Shown here: one piece after another, positions 1 through 10,156 of the stretch
How the letters are laid out: the number at the start of each line of letters is the position of its first letter
Numbering within the stretch: the stretch's first letter is position 1
NCBI RefSeq assembly: GCF_043641665.1
Contig: NC_092180.1
Coordinates: 9,851,891 to 9,915,890 of the forward strand
From: Enoplosus armatus
Taxonomy: Eukaryota > Chordata > Actinopteri > Centrarchiformes > Enoplosidae
Direction: 5' to 3'
DNA: 64,000 nt
Made by a program: the position numbers and the translations under genes
Notes under the pieces: model-generated
Seen by the model: only the letters and a program-made list of their open reading frames with translations
Database searches by the model: none
What the model was told of the DNA's origin: nothing

Positions 1-1454
1 TTCCATTCACCTCTTGGACTATTCATTTTCATGTTCAATTGGACTGACCCAGTGTCTACTGGCTGATGATGTGTGGGTACGTTTCCTTTTATTCAAGCAT
101 ATCATCACATGCATAACAGTGGCTGACATGATCCTGCACCACAAGATCAAATCTGTATGATCAGAAACACTTTGAAAACAACATTCATAGCGCATGAAGT
201 AGGAATCTGAGTGGGAGACTGAAGCACAAACCCCTACATTACCTTGGGGACTAGTAACTGCTGCATCTTGCCTCAAAATAATAAAACAGACATCCAATTT
301 TTATGCAGCTATCTGAAGAAACACTAAGATCCTAGTAAACTATAAAACCATAATAACGACCTCTGACATTCGAAACATTCTTAGGTCATGTTGCCATGTG
401 CTACTCCTTATGCAAATGAATCATACAAATTAATAAAGTCTGACAGACTAAACTACTGTGCAAGTGTTCTTTTAGAGAATTGATTCTAGTTATGTTAAAC
501 ACTATAGGTTAACCAAAGATAGAGCTTATTATAAACCCCCTGGACAAAACTGTTACTATTCTATTCCGGCCTGTTTGTGTTCTTAACCTTTCTCTGCCTT
601 ATTTGTGAATGCTTTGGTCAGACAGTGATCGTCATCAGGACCAGTTAGTTTGACTGCCAGTTATGTTTCACATTGCAGAGGACAAAAAACATTGGTGAAT
701 CAAAGAACATGAAAATACAACCCCTAAGAACTAAAGAGTTTAAGTCACTCCTCTTTACCTTTATAGAGATTATAAAAACTGAAATGAGAAAAATCTACAT
801 GATTTTGGATTCAGATTAATCGAAAATTAGTACATTGATTCTTTCATTGATTTATGTCCCCATTTCTTATTTGCATGAGTGTCTTCACACTTGCAATATC
901 ATTTACCAACGTGTGCAGCTCAGAAATTCATCAACAAAAAAAAAATTTAACAACTCAGTAGCTGCAGGGACAAAAGATTTGAAGTAACTATTGGCCACAC
1001 ACTTGGGAAAACCTCAACCTGCAGCCAGAAATGAGCAGCTGAGAGTGCAGCGAGGTGGCCTGTTCCTTTTGAGTGAGTCTTGCGTGATACACACAAGAAA
1101 GAGCTGTGCATATACAGTATGTGTATGTGTGTGTGGGCAAGAGGGACATTTATTTTATTTATTGAATTTTTAAAGACAGTGTGCGTCTATGACGAATGTA
1201 AACCAGTGTTAGAACAAAGAATAACAGCTTTTTCTTGTGGCAAACACAAAACTGAGTTTGGACATTTTTGAAGGGCATTAAATGGTGGTTAAAAATAGAA
1301 TAGGATATCATTTAATGTGAAAAGTAAAATGCAACATAATGACTTTACCTTAACTCGTACTATTCTCAAGCATTTTAACATGTCAAACACAGAAGAGAGA
1401 GAGGGATGTTCACATGAGCTGGGACTCTAGGACACCCTTCATTTCGTACCAGAC
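1..1454. other. non-coding stretch
   Basis: No gene is supported here. All frames are interrupted and the longest open frames (about 60 to 90 codons) have no splice context or recognisable motif. The only local structure is a short A-run near 934 and a TG-rich patch near 1116-1136. It could be intronic or intergenic. Confidence 0.6.
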
Positions 1455-1740
1455 CCTGTCAGGACCACTTTGGTCCAGACTGAAATATCTCAACAGCTAA
1501 TGGATGGATTGCCATTTAATTTGATACAGATATTCATGGTGCCCAGAGAATGTATCATAATGACTTCGGTGATCCACTGACTTTTTCTCTGGAGCTACAA
1601 TGAGGTTAACATTTTTGAATTTGAATGAAATGCCTCAACAACTGCTGATGACTTTTGGCGATCCCTTAACTTTTAATGATGCACCATCATCAGGTCAAAA
1701 TTTCAATTTGGTTTATGACCAAATACCTGCAAAACAGACC
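1455..1740 (+). repeat. dispersed teleost repeat, family A copy 1
   Basis: The segment carries the signature phrases of a very common teleost repeat: a GGTCCAGACTGAAATATCTC lead, then GGATGGATTGCCAT, an ATTCATGG/CCCAGAG block, and TGACTT-GGTGATCC. The same order appears at 26770-27165 and, inverted, at 51425-51590. It contains two degenerate internal units: the second, from about 1621, repeats ATGAAATGCCTCAACAACTG but has lost its middle before TGACTTTTGGCGATCC. I know the family by its sequence and cannot assign a transposon class. The three-copy relationship is seen directly. Confidence 0.6.
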
Positions 1741-3731
1741 CTAACACCACCAGCATGTGCACTGTCTTTTTAATACATGTATTTAAAGCAAGATTGGACA
1801 AAGGACGTGTGGAAAAATCAGAAGTGGGGTTGATTAAGTATTGAATTAAATTCTACTACAGTTTATACAATTACTGAGGTTGATTTTTGCATGAAATCTG
1901 CTTCTAAACAGCAGGTGCAAATGTGAGGGGGTCTGAAAAATGTAATATCAAGATGAGCTCTTCAAACAATGGATACAGTAACTGCATAATTACTCCTCTG
2001 GAAGGAATAAAAGCAACCTTGAACCTCCTACGAATTATTCCCATTCCAACCCAGCAATGACAAGCTTTTTGCAACATTACACTATCTCGCATCTGGATAA
2101 TTTCAATTGACAGATGCTGCTTCAGCTGGACTATCACAGTCGGCAATTTGTTGTGCCCTATGAATGCTGGATGCACTCTCACAGCACACTAGCAGATACA
2201 TTAATTTGCCCTCAACCAATGAAGATATTCAATATTCAATTAAAAAAAGCCATTCAATACTTTTTGAACGTAGCCAACTGCCCTCTAGTTATTGGCGTCA
2301 TACTGTTCATGGCATGAATCTTCAATTAATACCTGATGTAACACACAAAGTCATTGTGGATTAGTATCCCAAGAACATTTCTCTTTCAAGAACACCATGT
2401 CTATTGGATTATACAAATCTGAAGTTTTGTACTTGGTGCATGACTTTTTTTTTCTAACAGGTGACACAGCAGTACTGCAGTATGTTGCTGGTTATGAAAC
2501 GTATCTAACTTTTTGTTTTGTGTAAGTCAACAATGTTCATCCATTGCATCCTGGATCATGACTGTGGTCATCAATACAACAGCTAGCCAGAAAAGCTACA
2601 GCTGGTCCCGCACCAGCACCTGTTTTGTGAGTGCACACTGGGTGTCCTCACAGTGACATTTAATTGCTTCAGTCACTAAATAATAAATGCAAATCTGTGA
2701 AGGTATGCTGTATTCTCCACAACTTATCCATCAGACACGGGACGGATAAGGGTCTGAGGAGGGCCCATGAGAGGGAGAAGTGGAGGACCATGACCTAAAC
2801 CTAAACAGACAGAGGAAAGAAGATGTGACACTAATATTGTTTTCTTAGATGAAACTCAGCTCTCAACATCTTTTTTTGTTTCCACGTGGTCTATGGCTTG
2901 CTAAACTTGTATTTGGATTTAGACCATTATCTAAACAATTTGAATGATCAGAAATGACAATCATTAAATTCTCACCACATCACGTATGAATGTCAAACTG
3001 TTATTGAAATAGAACAGATTTTTCCCCCACTCCTTTTCACACTCATTTGGCCGCTTGGACTTTGGGTTCACCATAAATGCACCACGGCTGAGTTCTTGGA
3101 TTGCACCCGGGGTTCAAGAAAGAAATCAGTGGATTTCGAAAGGCATTGACCCACTTAGGTGATGAGGTGGTTGCTGATCCTGTTGCTGGTGTGTCACACA
3201 GGTCAATGCTTGTGTTAGTGCTGTCACTGCTCCAACCTGTTGTATCGCTGTTCCAAGTAGCCCTTTTGTAGAGTTGAGATGTGAAGTCGCAGTTATGTGG
3301 GTTCTTTATGGCTAGAGCAGAAACTGCACTGTGCTGTGCACCAAATGTGGACTTTTTAAATTATATCAGTGACAAACAACTGACGTTTCATATCTTATTG
3401 TGCTTAGATCTCAGGGGCTTTCATTGTGTAGGACGGCTTCCCTGCCCAGCTCTTCAGGTTTAAAAAAACAAAACACCTTTTCTGGTTTGATGAATCATGT
3501 TTACAGAGCAAGCAGATGGGAAGACCGACATATGAGATGTGCAGTACATGTATCTGTCATGTCATGTGTCAAAAATGCAGATCACTGATTTATGTGTTGT
3601 GCCTTGACTGAATGCTGGTGAATAAATGTTGTTGGCATTCATTTGTACATTTTCAAGACAGCAGTTCACTATACTTTATTGGGTTTTTGTGTATTTATCT
3701 GCCAACAAGGTAATGCCACACAGTTCTAGAT
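1741..3731. other. non-coding stretch
   Basis: No gene is supported. A 32-codon open frame from an ATG at 2558 to TGA at 2654 has coding-like codons but weak splice context, and is treated as chance. The rest is AT-rich unique sequence with no recognisable repeat. Confidence 0.5.
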
Positions 3732-3759
3732 CCTCTACTGGATCCCAGTCCAGTAGAGG
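3732..3759. repeat. perfect 11-bp inverted repeat (hairpin)
   Basis: CCTCTACTGGA at 3732-3742 is followed by a 6-base spacer TCCCAG and its exact reverse complement TCCAGTAGAGG at 3749-3759. A stem this long with a hexamer loop is unlikely by chance at a given site, but in 64 kb a few are expected. No flanking gene explains it. Confidence 0.85.
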
Positions 3760-4158
3760 CTGTGGATGTGAAGTGGTTTTTTTAATGTTCTTCAAATGAA
3801 CATCTGATGGCAACAAACAAGAATAATAACTTAAGATAACTTAAAAAAACATTACCAGCACTCACACCTACCCACATATGCACCCTCCCACACACACAGC
3901 AACACCAAAACAAATTACAGTGCTAGAAGCACTGTAGCTGCACTTGAGATCCTGTACATGCACCCGTGCAAACAGCTCCATGCATTCCCAAAAGATTGTT
4001 GGCTAAATCTTCCATTATGCTCCCCAGCTATGCTAACTTTGTATGTCAGCCATTTGGTACTGGATGGGTATACAACTGGTTTATCAAAGCTTTTTTTCTG
4101 AAAACGAGGAAAACAGCAGAGTTGTGGACCGTAAAACCAAAACAATGAGCCTAGACAA
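3760..4158. other. non-coding flank of the hAT element
   Basis: AT-rich sequence with a CA-rich patch near 3889-3900. No coding or repeat hallmark is seen up to the target-site duplication at 4159. Confidence 0.55.
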
Positions 4159-4166
4159 TAAAATGC
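4159..4166. repeat. left target-site duplication of hAT element
   Basis: TAAAATGC directly abuts the left end (TAGTGATG) of the element at 4167. An identical octamer abuts the right end at 4992-4999. Eight base pairs is the standard hAT duplication length. Confidence 0.9.
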
Positions 4167-4429
4167 TAGTGATGTGCGGATCGATCCTGAAATATCGATA
4201 CCTCCGATACCGGATCTTTATGCTCTAAAATCGATTCTCAAATCAAAATATCGATACTTTTGATACTTAAGTCATTTGAGGTAAGGTATATCCTTAACAG
4301 GAACGCGTTGAAAAGTAACTAAACTATTGAGATGTTGTCTAAGTGACACGCGGTTGGTGTGACTACTTTTTCTTCCGCATGAGTAAGTGTGTCATGCGTA
4401 AGTGCAGCGGCACTCTGCTCCGTGCTCTC

Positions 4430-4534
4430 AGTCAGTCAGAGAGAGTCTTTTCAAAGGCAGGAGAGGTTCTGAGCAAAAAACGAAACAGACTCAAGGGGAA
4501 GACAGTAAATATGTTCCTTAACAAAAACCTGTGA
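4430..4534 (+). pseudogene. hAT transposase C-terminal dimerisation-domain remnant
   Basis: In frame with 4343-4534, the translated piece SERVFSKAGEVLSKKRNRL followed by KGKTVNMFLNKNL and a stop matches the end of the hAT C-terminal dimerisation region, whose family signature is SER-FS-AG-----KRNRL followed by a helix ending near the terminus. Only this last roughly 35-residue part is recognisable; the upstream 28 codons of the open frame do not look like transposase. The DDE catalytic core and BED zinc finger are absent, so it is a relic retained by internal deletion. It lies inside the 4167-4991 element in plus orientation. Confidence 0.8.
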
Positions 4535-4786
4535 ATGAGGGAACAATAGTGTCAATGTTGGATGCTGTTATTTACATGTTCAGTATTTTCATCTTTATAG
4601 TAGTTCTTAATAATTAAGCAAGAATTTATTTTAATGTTTTTATAATTGTACTATGTTTCTTTTTTTTCAGAGTTCGAAACACCATTTTCACATATTTTGT
4701 ATGATTGTGTCCTCTGGTTTTTCTATTGTTGTATTAGTGCGACTATATTGTAAATGAGGCTGCTACCTCAATATACTTCAGAGTTT

Positions 4787-4811
4787 AAAATAAATAAATA
4801 AATAAATAAAT
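4787..4811. repeat. (AAAT)n microsatellite inside hAT element
   Basis: About six consecutive AAAT units run across 4787-4811. Confidence 0.9.
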
Positions 4812-4902
4812 TACTCTGCCTTGTATTCTTAAGGAAGCTATGATTTGAAATACACTACTTTTTTTAGATTTAAAAGACATATTAGGTGTAGTCGCATAAA
4901 AT

Positions 4903-4931
4903 ATCGGTATCGGTATCGGTATCGCCGATAC
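4903..4931. repeat. ATCGGT tandem motif and adjoining palindrome, hAT subterminal region
   Basis: Three exact ATCGGT units (4903-4920) run into ATCGCCGATACC, so that GGTATC-GCC-GATACC (4917-4931) is a near-perfect palindrome. The motif also occurs in inverted form near the left end (GATACCTCCGATACC, 4197-4211). Its place in both subterminal regions fits a transposase-binding array. Confidence 0.8.
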
Positions 4932-4991
4932 CAGCCTGAATTTTACTCAGTATTGGATCGGAAAGGAAATCAGTGGTATCGAACATCACTA

Positions 4992-4999
4992 TAAAATGC
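4992..4999. repeat. right target-site duplication of hAT element
   Basis: TAAAATGC, identical to 4159-4166, directly follows the terminal CATCACTA. Confidence 0.9.
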
Positions 5000-5284
5000 C
5001 CTGTGGACCTGTCGGGAACTGCAGAGTCAGATAATTGTATGTGTTGTTGTATAAGCAACACCTTATACAATACAGGGAGTCCTTTTTTTCCCATTGTTGA
5101 TATAAAATCTTGATTAGAGTTTCTAGGCTTGGTAGGTTAGTGTTCTATATATATATATATATATATGGCATGTACATCTCGGCTCAGTCTGTAAGGCTGT
5201 AAGAGCTGCAGGAACAGCACATCTCTGTCCTTCTCACTCCTCACCAATATCTGGCCATCTGAGGCCTCTGTGACAAACACTCAC
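5000..5284. other. non-coding with (AT)n tract
   Basis: This holds an AT dinucleotide run at 5146-5166. The part from about 5170 to 5284 would be intron just downstream of the candidate minus-strand exon. Confidence 0.5.
5146..5166. repeat. (AT)n microsatellite
   Basis: About ten uninterrupted TA units. Confidence 0.95.
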
Positions 5285-5420
5285 CTTGAGTGCTGAATCA
5301 CACATCCCTGGGGCTGGCCAACTCTGCCTGATGAATTTTCTTGGGAGAGAAAGGAGGGGTTATCTCGGAGGTCACCCTAATGTGAGCGACATTCATCAAA
5401 CCTCGCTCCAGAGGAAGCGA
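5285..5420 (-). CDS. candidate exon with in-frame stop, unidentified gene
   Basis: On the minus strand a pyrimidine-rich acceptor (CCTTTTCCGTTTTCCAATTTCAG, about 5421-5443) precedes 136 bases that end in CTCAAG followed by a consensus GTGAGT donor (5284-5279). Two frames are closed early. The third starts at the first exon base and runs 40 codons, beginning SLPLERGLMNVAHIRV and ending ELASPRDV, to a TGA 13 bases before the donor. That phase is exactly what the upstream candidate exon at 10309-10157 supplies. A stop this close to the last junction would not be expected to trigger nonsense-mediated decay, so it may be a true C-terminus with an intron in the 3' UTR, an alternative ending, or a non-coding exon. 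No protein family is recognised. Splice signals are strong and coding status is moderate. Confidence 0.45.
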
Positions 5421-6006
5421 CTGAAATTGGAAAACGGAAAAGGTAGTGATTCTTGGAGGGTTGCAGGCAAGCAGGGGCACAAAATGGGGGAGAGGGGAAC
5501 AAAACAAACAAACAGCTTTAATGCAGAGTCGGATGATAGCTAATGGATTGGAGATATGGCAAGCGGGCAGTGCATGTTTACATGTTGTAAACTGCAGTCA
5601 GCTCATTCATCACAGTTGCCTTAATATTTCTCTCTAGCAGCTTTTGTTTTCAATTTGGTAGCAGCCACTGCACCTTCCTCTATGGGGAACATACACATCA
5701 AAGACACTGAAGTGAATTAGTGTGTTCATTTAGAATTATGCATGTATGCACGCATGTAAGTGCACAGATGTATTCATACATTATATACATGTTAAACACA
5801 TTTATTCATGTCATCACTCACCTTGTGAAGTTTTTTTCACATTTGGCATCAAATCGGTTCGGTTTCATTTTTTGTCGTTCAGTGTAGTCATTCCATTTTT
5901 TTTCTTTTCAAATGAAAATATGTATTGGTCTTCTCACCTTCAGCACATAATTGTGCTCTCCGTGTGTCATTTCTATGTGTTGGCATGAATCGGTAATGAA
6001 TTTCCT
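5421..6006. other. probable intron, minus-strand gene
   Basis: The first 25 bases form the acceptor pyrimidine tract of the candidate exon at 5420. The rest is AT-rich. Another AAG|GTGAGT donor-like site lies at 5817-5824 on the minus strand, but the open frame before it has no matching acceptor. Confidence 0.4.
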
Positions 6007-6335
6007 GGCAGTGACACAGTGCAGTGGCTTGTTGTTCGCACTGTTGCGTCTCAGCACAAGAAATTGTATTTGATTCTTGGCCCTGGCCTTTCCGTGGTTC
6101 GCATTTTCTACCAGTGTTTGTGTTTGTTTTGTTCCTACATTCCAGAAACATGCAAGTCAGGGGAACTGCAGACTCAAAATTGCCCATAGGTATGAATGTG
6201 AGTGTAAATGATTGCTGATCTGTGAAGGGCGACCTGTTCAAGGTTTTCAATGGCTCCCACCCAAGTTCTACTGGATAGGCTGCAGGACCCTACAGCCCTG
6301 AAAGGGGATAAGCAAAGACAATGAATGAATCATAT
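6007..6335 (+). repeat. near full-length copy of an abundant teleost dispersed repeat
   Basis: The order of blocks is that of a repeat scattered through many fish genomes: GGCAG-CACAGTGCAGTGG, GTTCGCACTGTTGCGTCTCA, a GGCCTTTCCGTGG-TTCGCATTTTCTACC block, CCAGAAACATGCAAGTCAGG, CTCAAAATTGCCCATAGGT, GAATGTGAGTG, GGGCGACCTGTTCAAGG, GGATAGGCTGCAGGACCC and a GATAAGC tail ending in TGAATGAAT. The tail layout is that of LINE-mobilised elements. I recognise the family but do not assign its class. It is decayed by substitutions but essentially uninterrupted. Confidence 0.7.
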
Positions 6336-6949
6336 ACAAAACAGAATGAATATGCACAACAGAAATGGCAAAACAAATTAGCACACTTGAAAATGGTGAT
6401 TATCTGTTTATTTCTCATGTTTATGTGTGTGTTCACACTTATGAGTGTGTGCTCACACCTGTGTGTTCAGTTGGCATCTGAGCTTCTTTCCTCACATGGG
6501 GATCACTAACATATGAGACCTTGTACCCATTGTCAAGCTGTACCGCAGTTTTTAAGTGAGTGGGGTTTTCCACAGGAATTATTCTTCCTATGAGCTTCAT
6601 TACTGCCAAGTTATTGCATATTTATGTGATACTTACAATTCTGCAGATCAGTAAAGCACGTCATGGGAATAAAATATCTGGAAACATCACTGTCCTGAGG
6701 ATTCACTAAGCCTGAGCCAAGTTTTGTTTCTCAAATTTGATATTTTCATCTTCACACCAAATTCACTAAACTTGAATTCTGTATGACATTCCTACATTTT
6801 GTAGACTTTGACAGAACAATCATAGGAAGATTCATGTCAGAATGAACAACAACAACAAAAAAACGGACTGACTATTTTTACACATTGCATCTATGCGACA
6901 GCAAGTGGAAAAGCCAGATCTGGGAGAAACGAATGTAATTTAGGCAGGG
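6336..6949. other. non-coding stretch
   Basis: No gene is seen. A TG/CA-rich patch with internal inverted symmetry (GTGTGTTCACAC, then GAGTGTGTGCTCACAC) lies near 6425-6460. Confidence 0.5.
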
Positions 6950-7090
6950 TTTGCGGATGATACGGTTCTTTTAGCCAAATGGAGTGATGACCATGTTGCC
7001 TCAGGGAAGGAAGTGCTAAGTGACCAAAATTACAAGAGCACATGCTGGAGTTTAGGGCTGAAGCACAGACTGCAGGAATTTAGGTTGAAT
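6950..7090 (+). pseudogene. relic of LINE reverse transcriptase (FADD catalytic motif)
   Basis: The frame starting at 6950 reads FADDTVLLAKWSDDHVASG. FADD plus TVLLA is the catalytic block of non-LTR reverse transcriptases (consensus YADD or FADD followed by hydrophobics). The frame remains open for a further 30 or so codons, but similarity fades beyond the block. There is a stop three codons before the motif. The match is short, so the call rests on this one diagnostic motif. A chance match is possible but the nine-residue block is quite specific. Confidence 0.45.
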
Positions 7091-8522
7091 TTCAGCTTTG
7101 TTCACATGGCAACTTACTGTACAGAGGAAGAGTAGAAGAGGGGAGCTGGATGGCTGAGCTTTTTGTGCTTTGCTGATAGAGAATAAAACCTTGAATATGG
7201 ATGTCTTCACAAAATGGTATTCTCCATAGTTTAGTTATTCAGTAGAGGAGTGTATCTTCCATATTCCCTGTTTACACACAGCACAGTACCAAGTAACTTT
7301 TAATTTGGAGTATATGTAAGAGCTAACTCACTAAACCAAAGGTAATACTGCACAGTGTGCTGTGCCAGATTCAGGGAATCCCACTTCCTTATGTGACGTC
7401 ACCAGCTGCAACATAAACAAAATACATCTTTTCTGAGGCTGTGATTCAAATAATGATTTTTATCTGTGTACTTCTTTCTGTGGAGGCTTGTAAAACTTTT
7501 ACAGATAATTTTTTTAACTGCTGACTCAAAAAACTCTGTAAGGGTAAGGCATGTTGTGTCCCATTTCTCAAGAATCAGTGTTTATGTTTGCACTTTAAAG
7601 AGACTCGCCAAACAGTAATTCTCAGTTTGAAACTGGAGATAACAGTTTTGTTGTGTTAGCAGTTAGTTATTGAAGATATCGCTTTATATTTTTTATGTTT
7701 ATACCCAATCCCACCACGTCCGTTAAAATCCAATCGAAATATTTCTAGAATTTATGAATGGTTTTTGAGTCCATTCTAAATGTCTCCACCTGGTTGTGTT
7801 TAAAGTGACAAAAACCTTCAGATATCAAATGCCCTGTCTTCTGACTGTCTGGATGGACTGAGGAAAAAAAGAGACAGAACCAGGGTGCGATTAAAAACCA
7901 TGTTCTGCTGAGGCTTAAAAGAGCAGCCCTGTTGGCTAAACATCCCTCTCTCATGTTTTTCCAAAGACAGTTCCTTTGGGGCTAAATGTGGGAAGTAGGT
8001 CATCCCTTTTTGGAGCGGCCATTTTCTGTTGGTACAACATTAATATTTGATGTACATAAAGTCCCGTATGGATAAAGGGGAAATATCAACTAGAGGGAGT
8101 GGGTTCTAAAGACTATGTAAACACTGTAACACACATCAACACTGTGACACTGTAAGCACTACATCTGGGTTTCATAACAGTATTTCTATCTCACTGCACA
8201 CATACACCATCACGCACCTCATTCCAGAAGGGTGGTAGTCAATGAAGATGATGAAAATCAAAAAATAAGAAATAGCTATGCTGCTTGGCTCTCATATTCC
8301 TAATTTTTAGCCAAAAACTGAGAACAGAAATCAGTGGAATCTCTATCAATTTCAGATGTAAGATGGATGCATATTAGACAACATGAGCATCATGTGCAAT
8401 GTGAGGTTTACTTATGGATGACTATGTTTTTCAAGTTTTAAACAAGAAATAAGCTCAAAATACAAGGGGGCATCTTCTGAGATGTGGTAAAGGGCAGATC
8501 CAGTGAAAGTGCTATGTTACTG

Positions 8523-8557
<35 letters not shown>

Positions 8558-10033
8558 CATGTAAAAACAGGCTCAGGCCAGAGCATGGACAAAGAGGACA
8601 GGTTATCAAAACTGTTACTGTCACTGAACCTCATTGTTCTTGGTCACCATGAAAAGAGGATTTACTGTCAGACCTCTACAGTGCATTAGGATCCATATTT
8701 TCTCTTAATGCAATCATTATTGGCATGAGAGATGGGCCAAGATTTCCACAACGTCTAATGTACAAAATTAGATCAAAAAGTATATTTTAAAATGTGTGCT
8801 TTCATATAAAATCTAAAATTATGTGTGTTTGGTCTCCTAAAGTGCAACATTCCTGTTATAAATGTAACTAAACTAGTGAAGCCAAAATAATTGGGTAATA
8901 ATGTACGTCAGATTATCAAGACCTACTTGTGCATAGTCTATAGACTTTCAGTATAGTAGGACAGTATAGTCCTTTGCAAGCTACAGTTACAGCAAAGCAG
9001 GTTTACATACAACACGTCGCCCTCTCCCCACCTGCTGAGCTGACACTTCAAGATGTCTCACTGAATATTCATTAAGTGCTGAGCCTGCCTCTACAGCCCC
9101 CCCACTGGCAGGAAGCCTAAAGGGACATTTCAGAATATACAGTATGTTCAAAAATGGGTCTTTGCTTATTTGATGTATTTATGACAGGATTAGTATGTGT
9201 ACGTATTTGCAACGCGTTGGTTCAACCTGATAGAACTGAATGATCACTTTTCATGTTTTTTTTAGTGCAGGACTTCTGCATTAAATAGAGTTGTTGAAGT
9301 TATTATGTTGACCCCTGCAGCTCCCAATTAAACTGTTCCCAGGAGAGTATGACAAACATCATACTGACTTTGTGATTTGTGAAAAGAGGCATAACTGTTG
9401 ACTTGTTCAAAAGTAAAGTTTGGTGATTTGAGTGTCACACATCAAATGTAACTGAGATTCACTTTCCCTAAAGACAAAAAATACATTTTCTTGAATTTAG
9501 TTGGAACTGACACTTTAAATAGTAATTAAACAATAGCAGTAAAGTAGCAGTCACTGCTTTCAACAAGTTGATGCTTACATTGTTCAACACGTGTTAATGT
9601 CAAATTGCCGTTTTAAAATATAGTTCATGATTCATAGTGAATGTCATTCTATTAAAAGTCTCTACAATTGCTGTATTTTAATATTAACCCTTCAAAAGCC
9701 TGTAACTCAACTACTACAGTCTTAGTTTATATTTGTTTTTTCATGAATGTACTTATTTGTTAGTTTTTGTTGCTCCAAGGAAACATTAATTAGATAATCT
9801 GCAAAAATACATTTTTGCAATGCAACAACTGGAACAACAAAAGAGATTTGTTTAGCATCATATAACTAACTACAGCAGGCTAAATGTGCAAATGGGATAT
9901 TGTTTGTTTCTCAAATGGAAAAATACAATACATGGACCACAGTTTTGTCCTCCCTATTTTTATTCCCTCCTGAGAATTGAAACTTGTGAAGCTAGCAGGT
10001 TGAGACAGAAAGCAGCTGCTGGAGGGAGATAGC
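7051..10033. other. non-coding stretch
   Basis: Apart from the AT tract at 8527-8555 I see no gene or recognisable repeat. A slightly GC-richer patch at 9010-9110 with a C-run (9101-9107) stands out from the AT-rich background, without an identifiable role. Confidence 0.5.
8527..8555. repeat. (TA)n microsatellite
   Basis: About 14 uninterrupted TA units, likely length-polymorphic. Confidence 0.95.
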
Positions 10034-10116
10034 ATGACCTCAGGTTCGCAGCCGTGGCATAAATCTTGACCTCTCCTGAAGCAGCATGCATGGAGGGTCA
10101 CAGTGTGCCTGGGTCA
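10034..10116. promoter_or_regulatory. cluster of nuclear-receptor half-site motifs
   Basis: TGACCT occurs at 10035-10040 and 10067-10072, and GGGTCA at 10095-10100 and 10111-10116. That is four AGGTCA-like half-sites in about 80 bases, just downstream of the candidate exon on the minus strand. The spacing does not form a standard DR1-DR5 element. The motifs are seen; function is inference. Confidence 0.25.
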
Positions 10117-10156
10117 TCATCACAGAAAGATGTCAAGGGCCAAGAGGGACACTTAC

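Larger units (their letters stand above)
4167..4991. mobile_element. non-autonomous hAT DNA transposon, 825 bp, with TIRs and exact TSD
   Basis: The element starts TAGTGATGTGCGGATCGATC and ends GGTATCGAACATCACTA, so the outermost TAGTGATG and CATCACTA are perfect terminal inverted repeats with partial similarity inward. It is flanked by identical 8-bp duplications, TAAAATGC. Both subterminal zones are packed with ATCGATACC/GGTATCGAT-type motifs (4180-4260 and 4900-4985), as expected for clustered transposase-binding sites. Inside is a remnant of the transposase C-terminus and an AAAT microsatellite. At 825 bp it cannot encode a full hAT transposase (usually 600 residues or more), so it moved in trans. 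The perfect duplication suggests a fairly recent insertion. Superfamily assignment is firm; subfamily is not assigned. Confidence 0.9.

Noticed and set aside
2558..2656. 32-codon ATG frame with coding-like codons followed by GTGAGT
   Set aside because: The donor context (TTT|GTGAGT) is poor, no upstream acceptor is convincing, and no family is recognised.
5822..5900. Possible first exon (minus) before AAG|GTGAGT
   Set aside because: Weak start context, no acceptor, and A-rich low-complexity sequence upstream.
5888..6250. 120-codon minus-strand frame as a gene
   Set aside because: It overlaps the antisense of the dispersed repeat at 6007-6335 and shows no protein motif.
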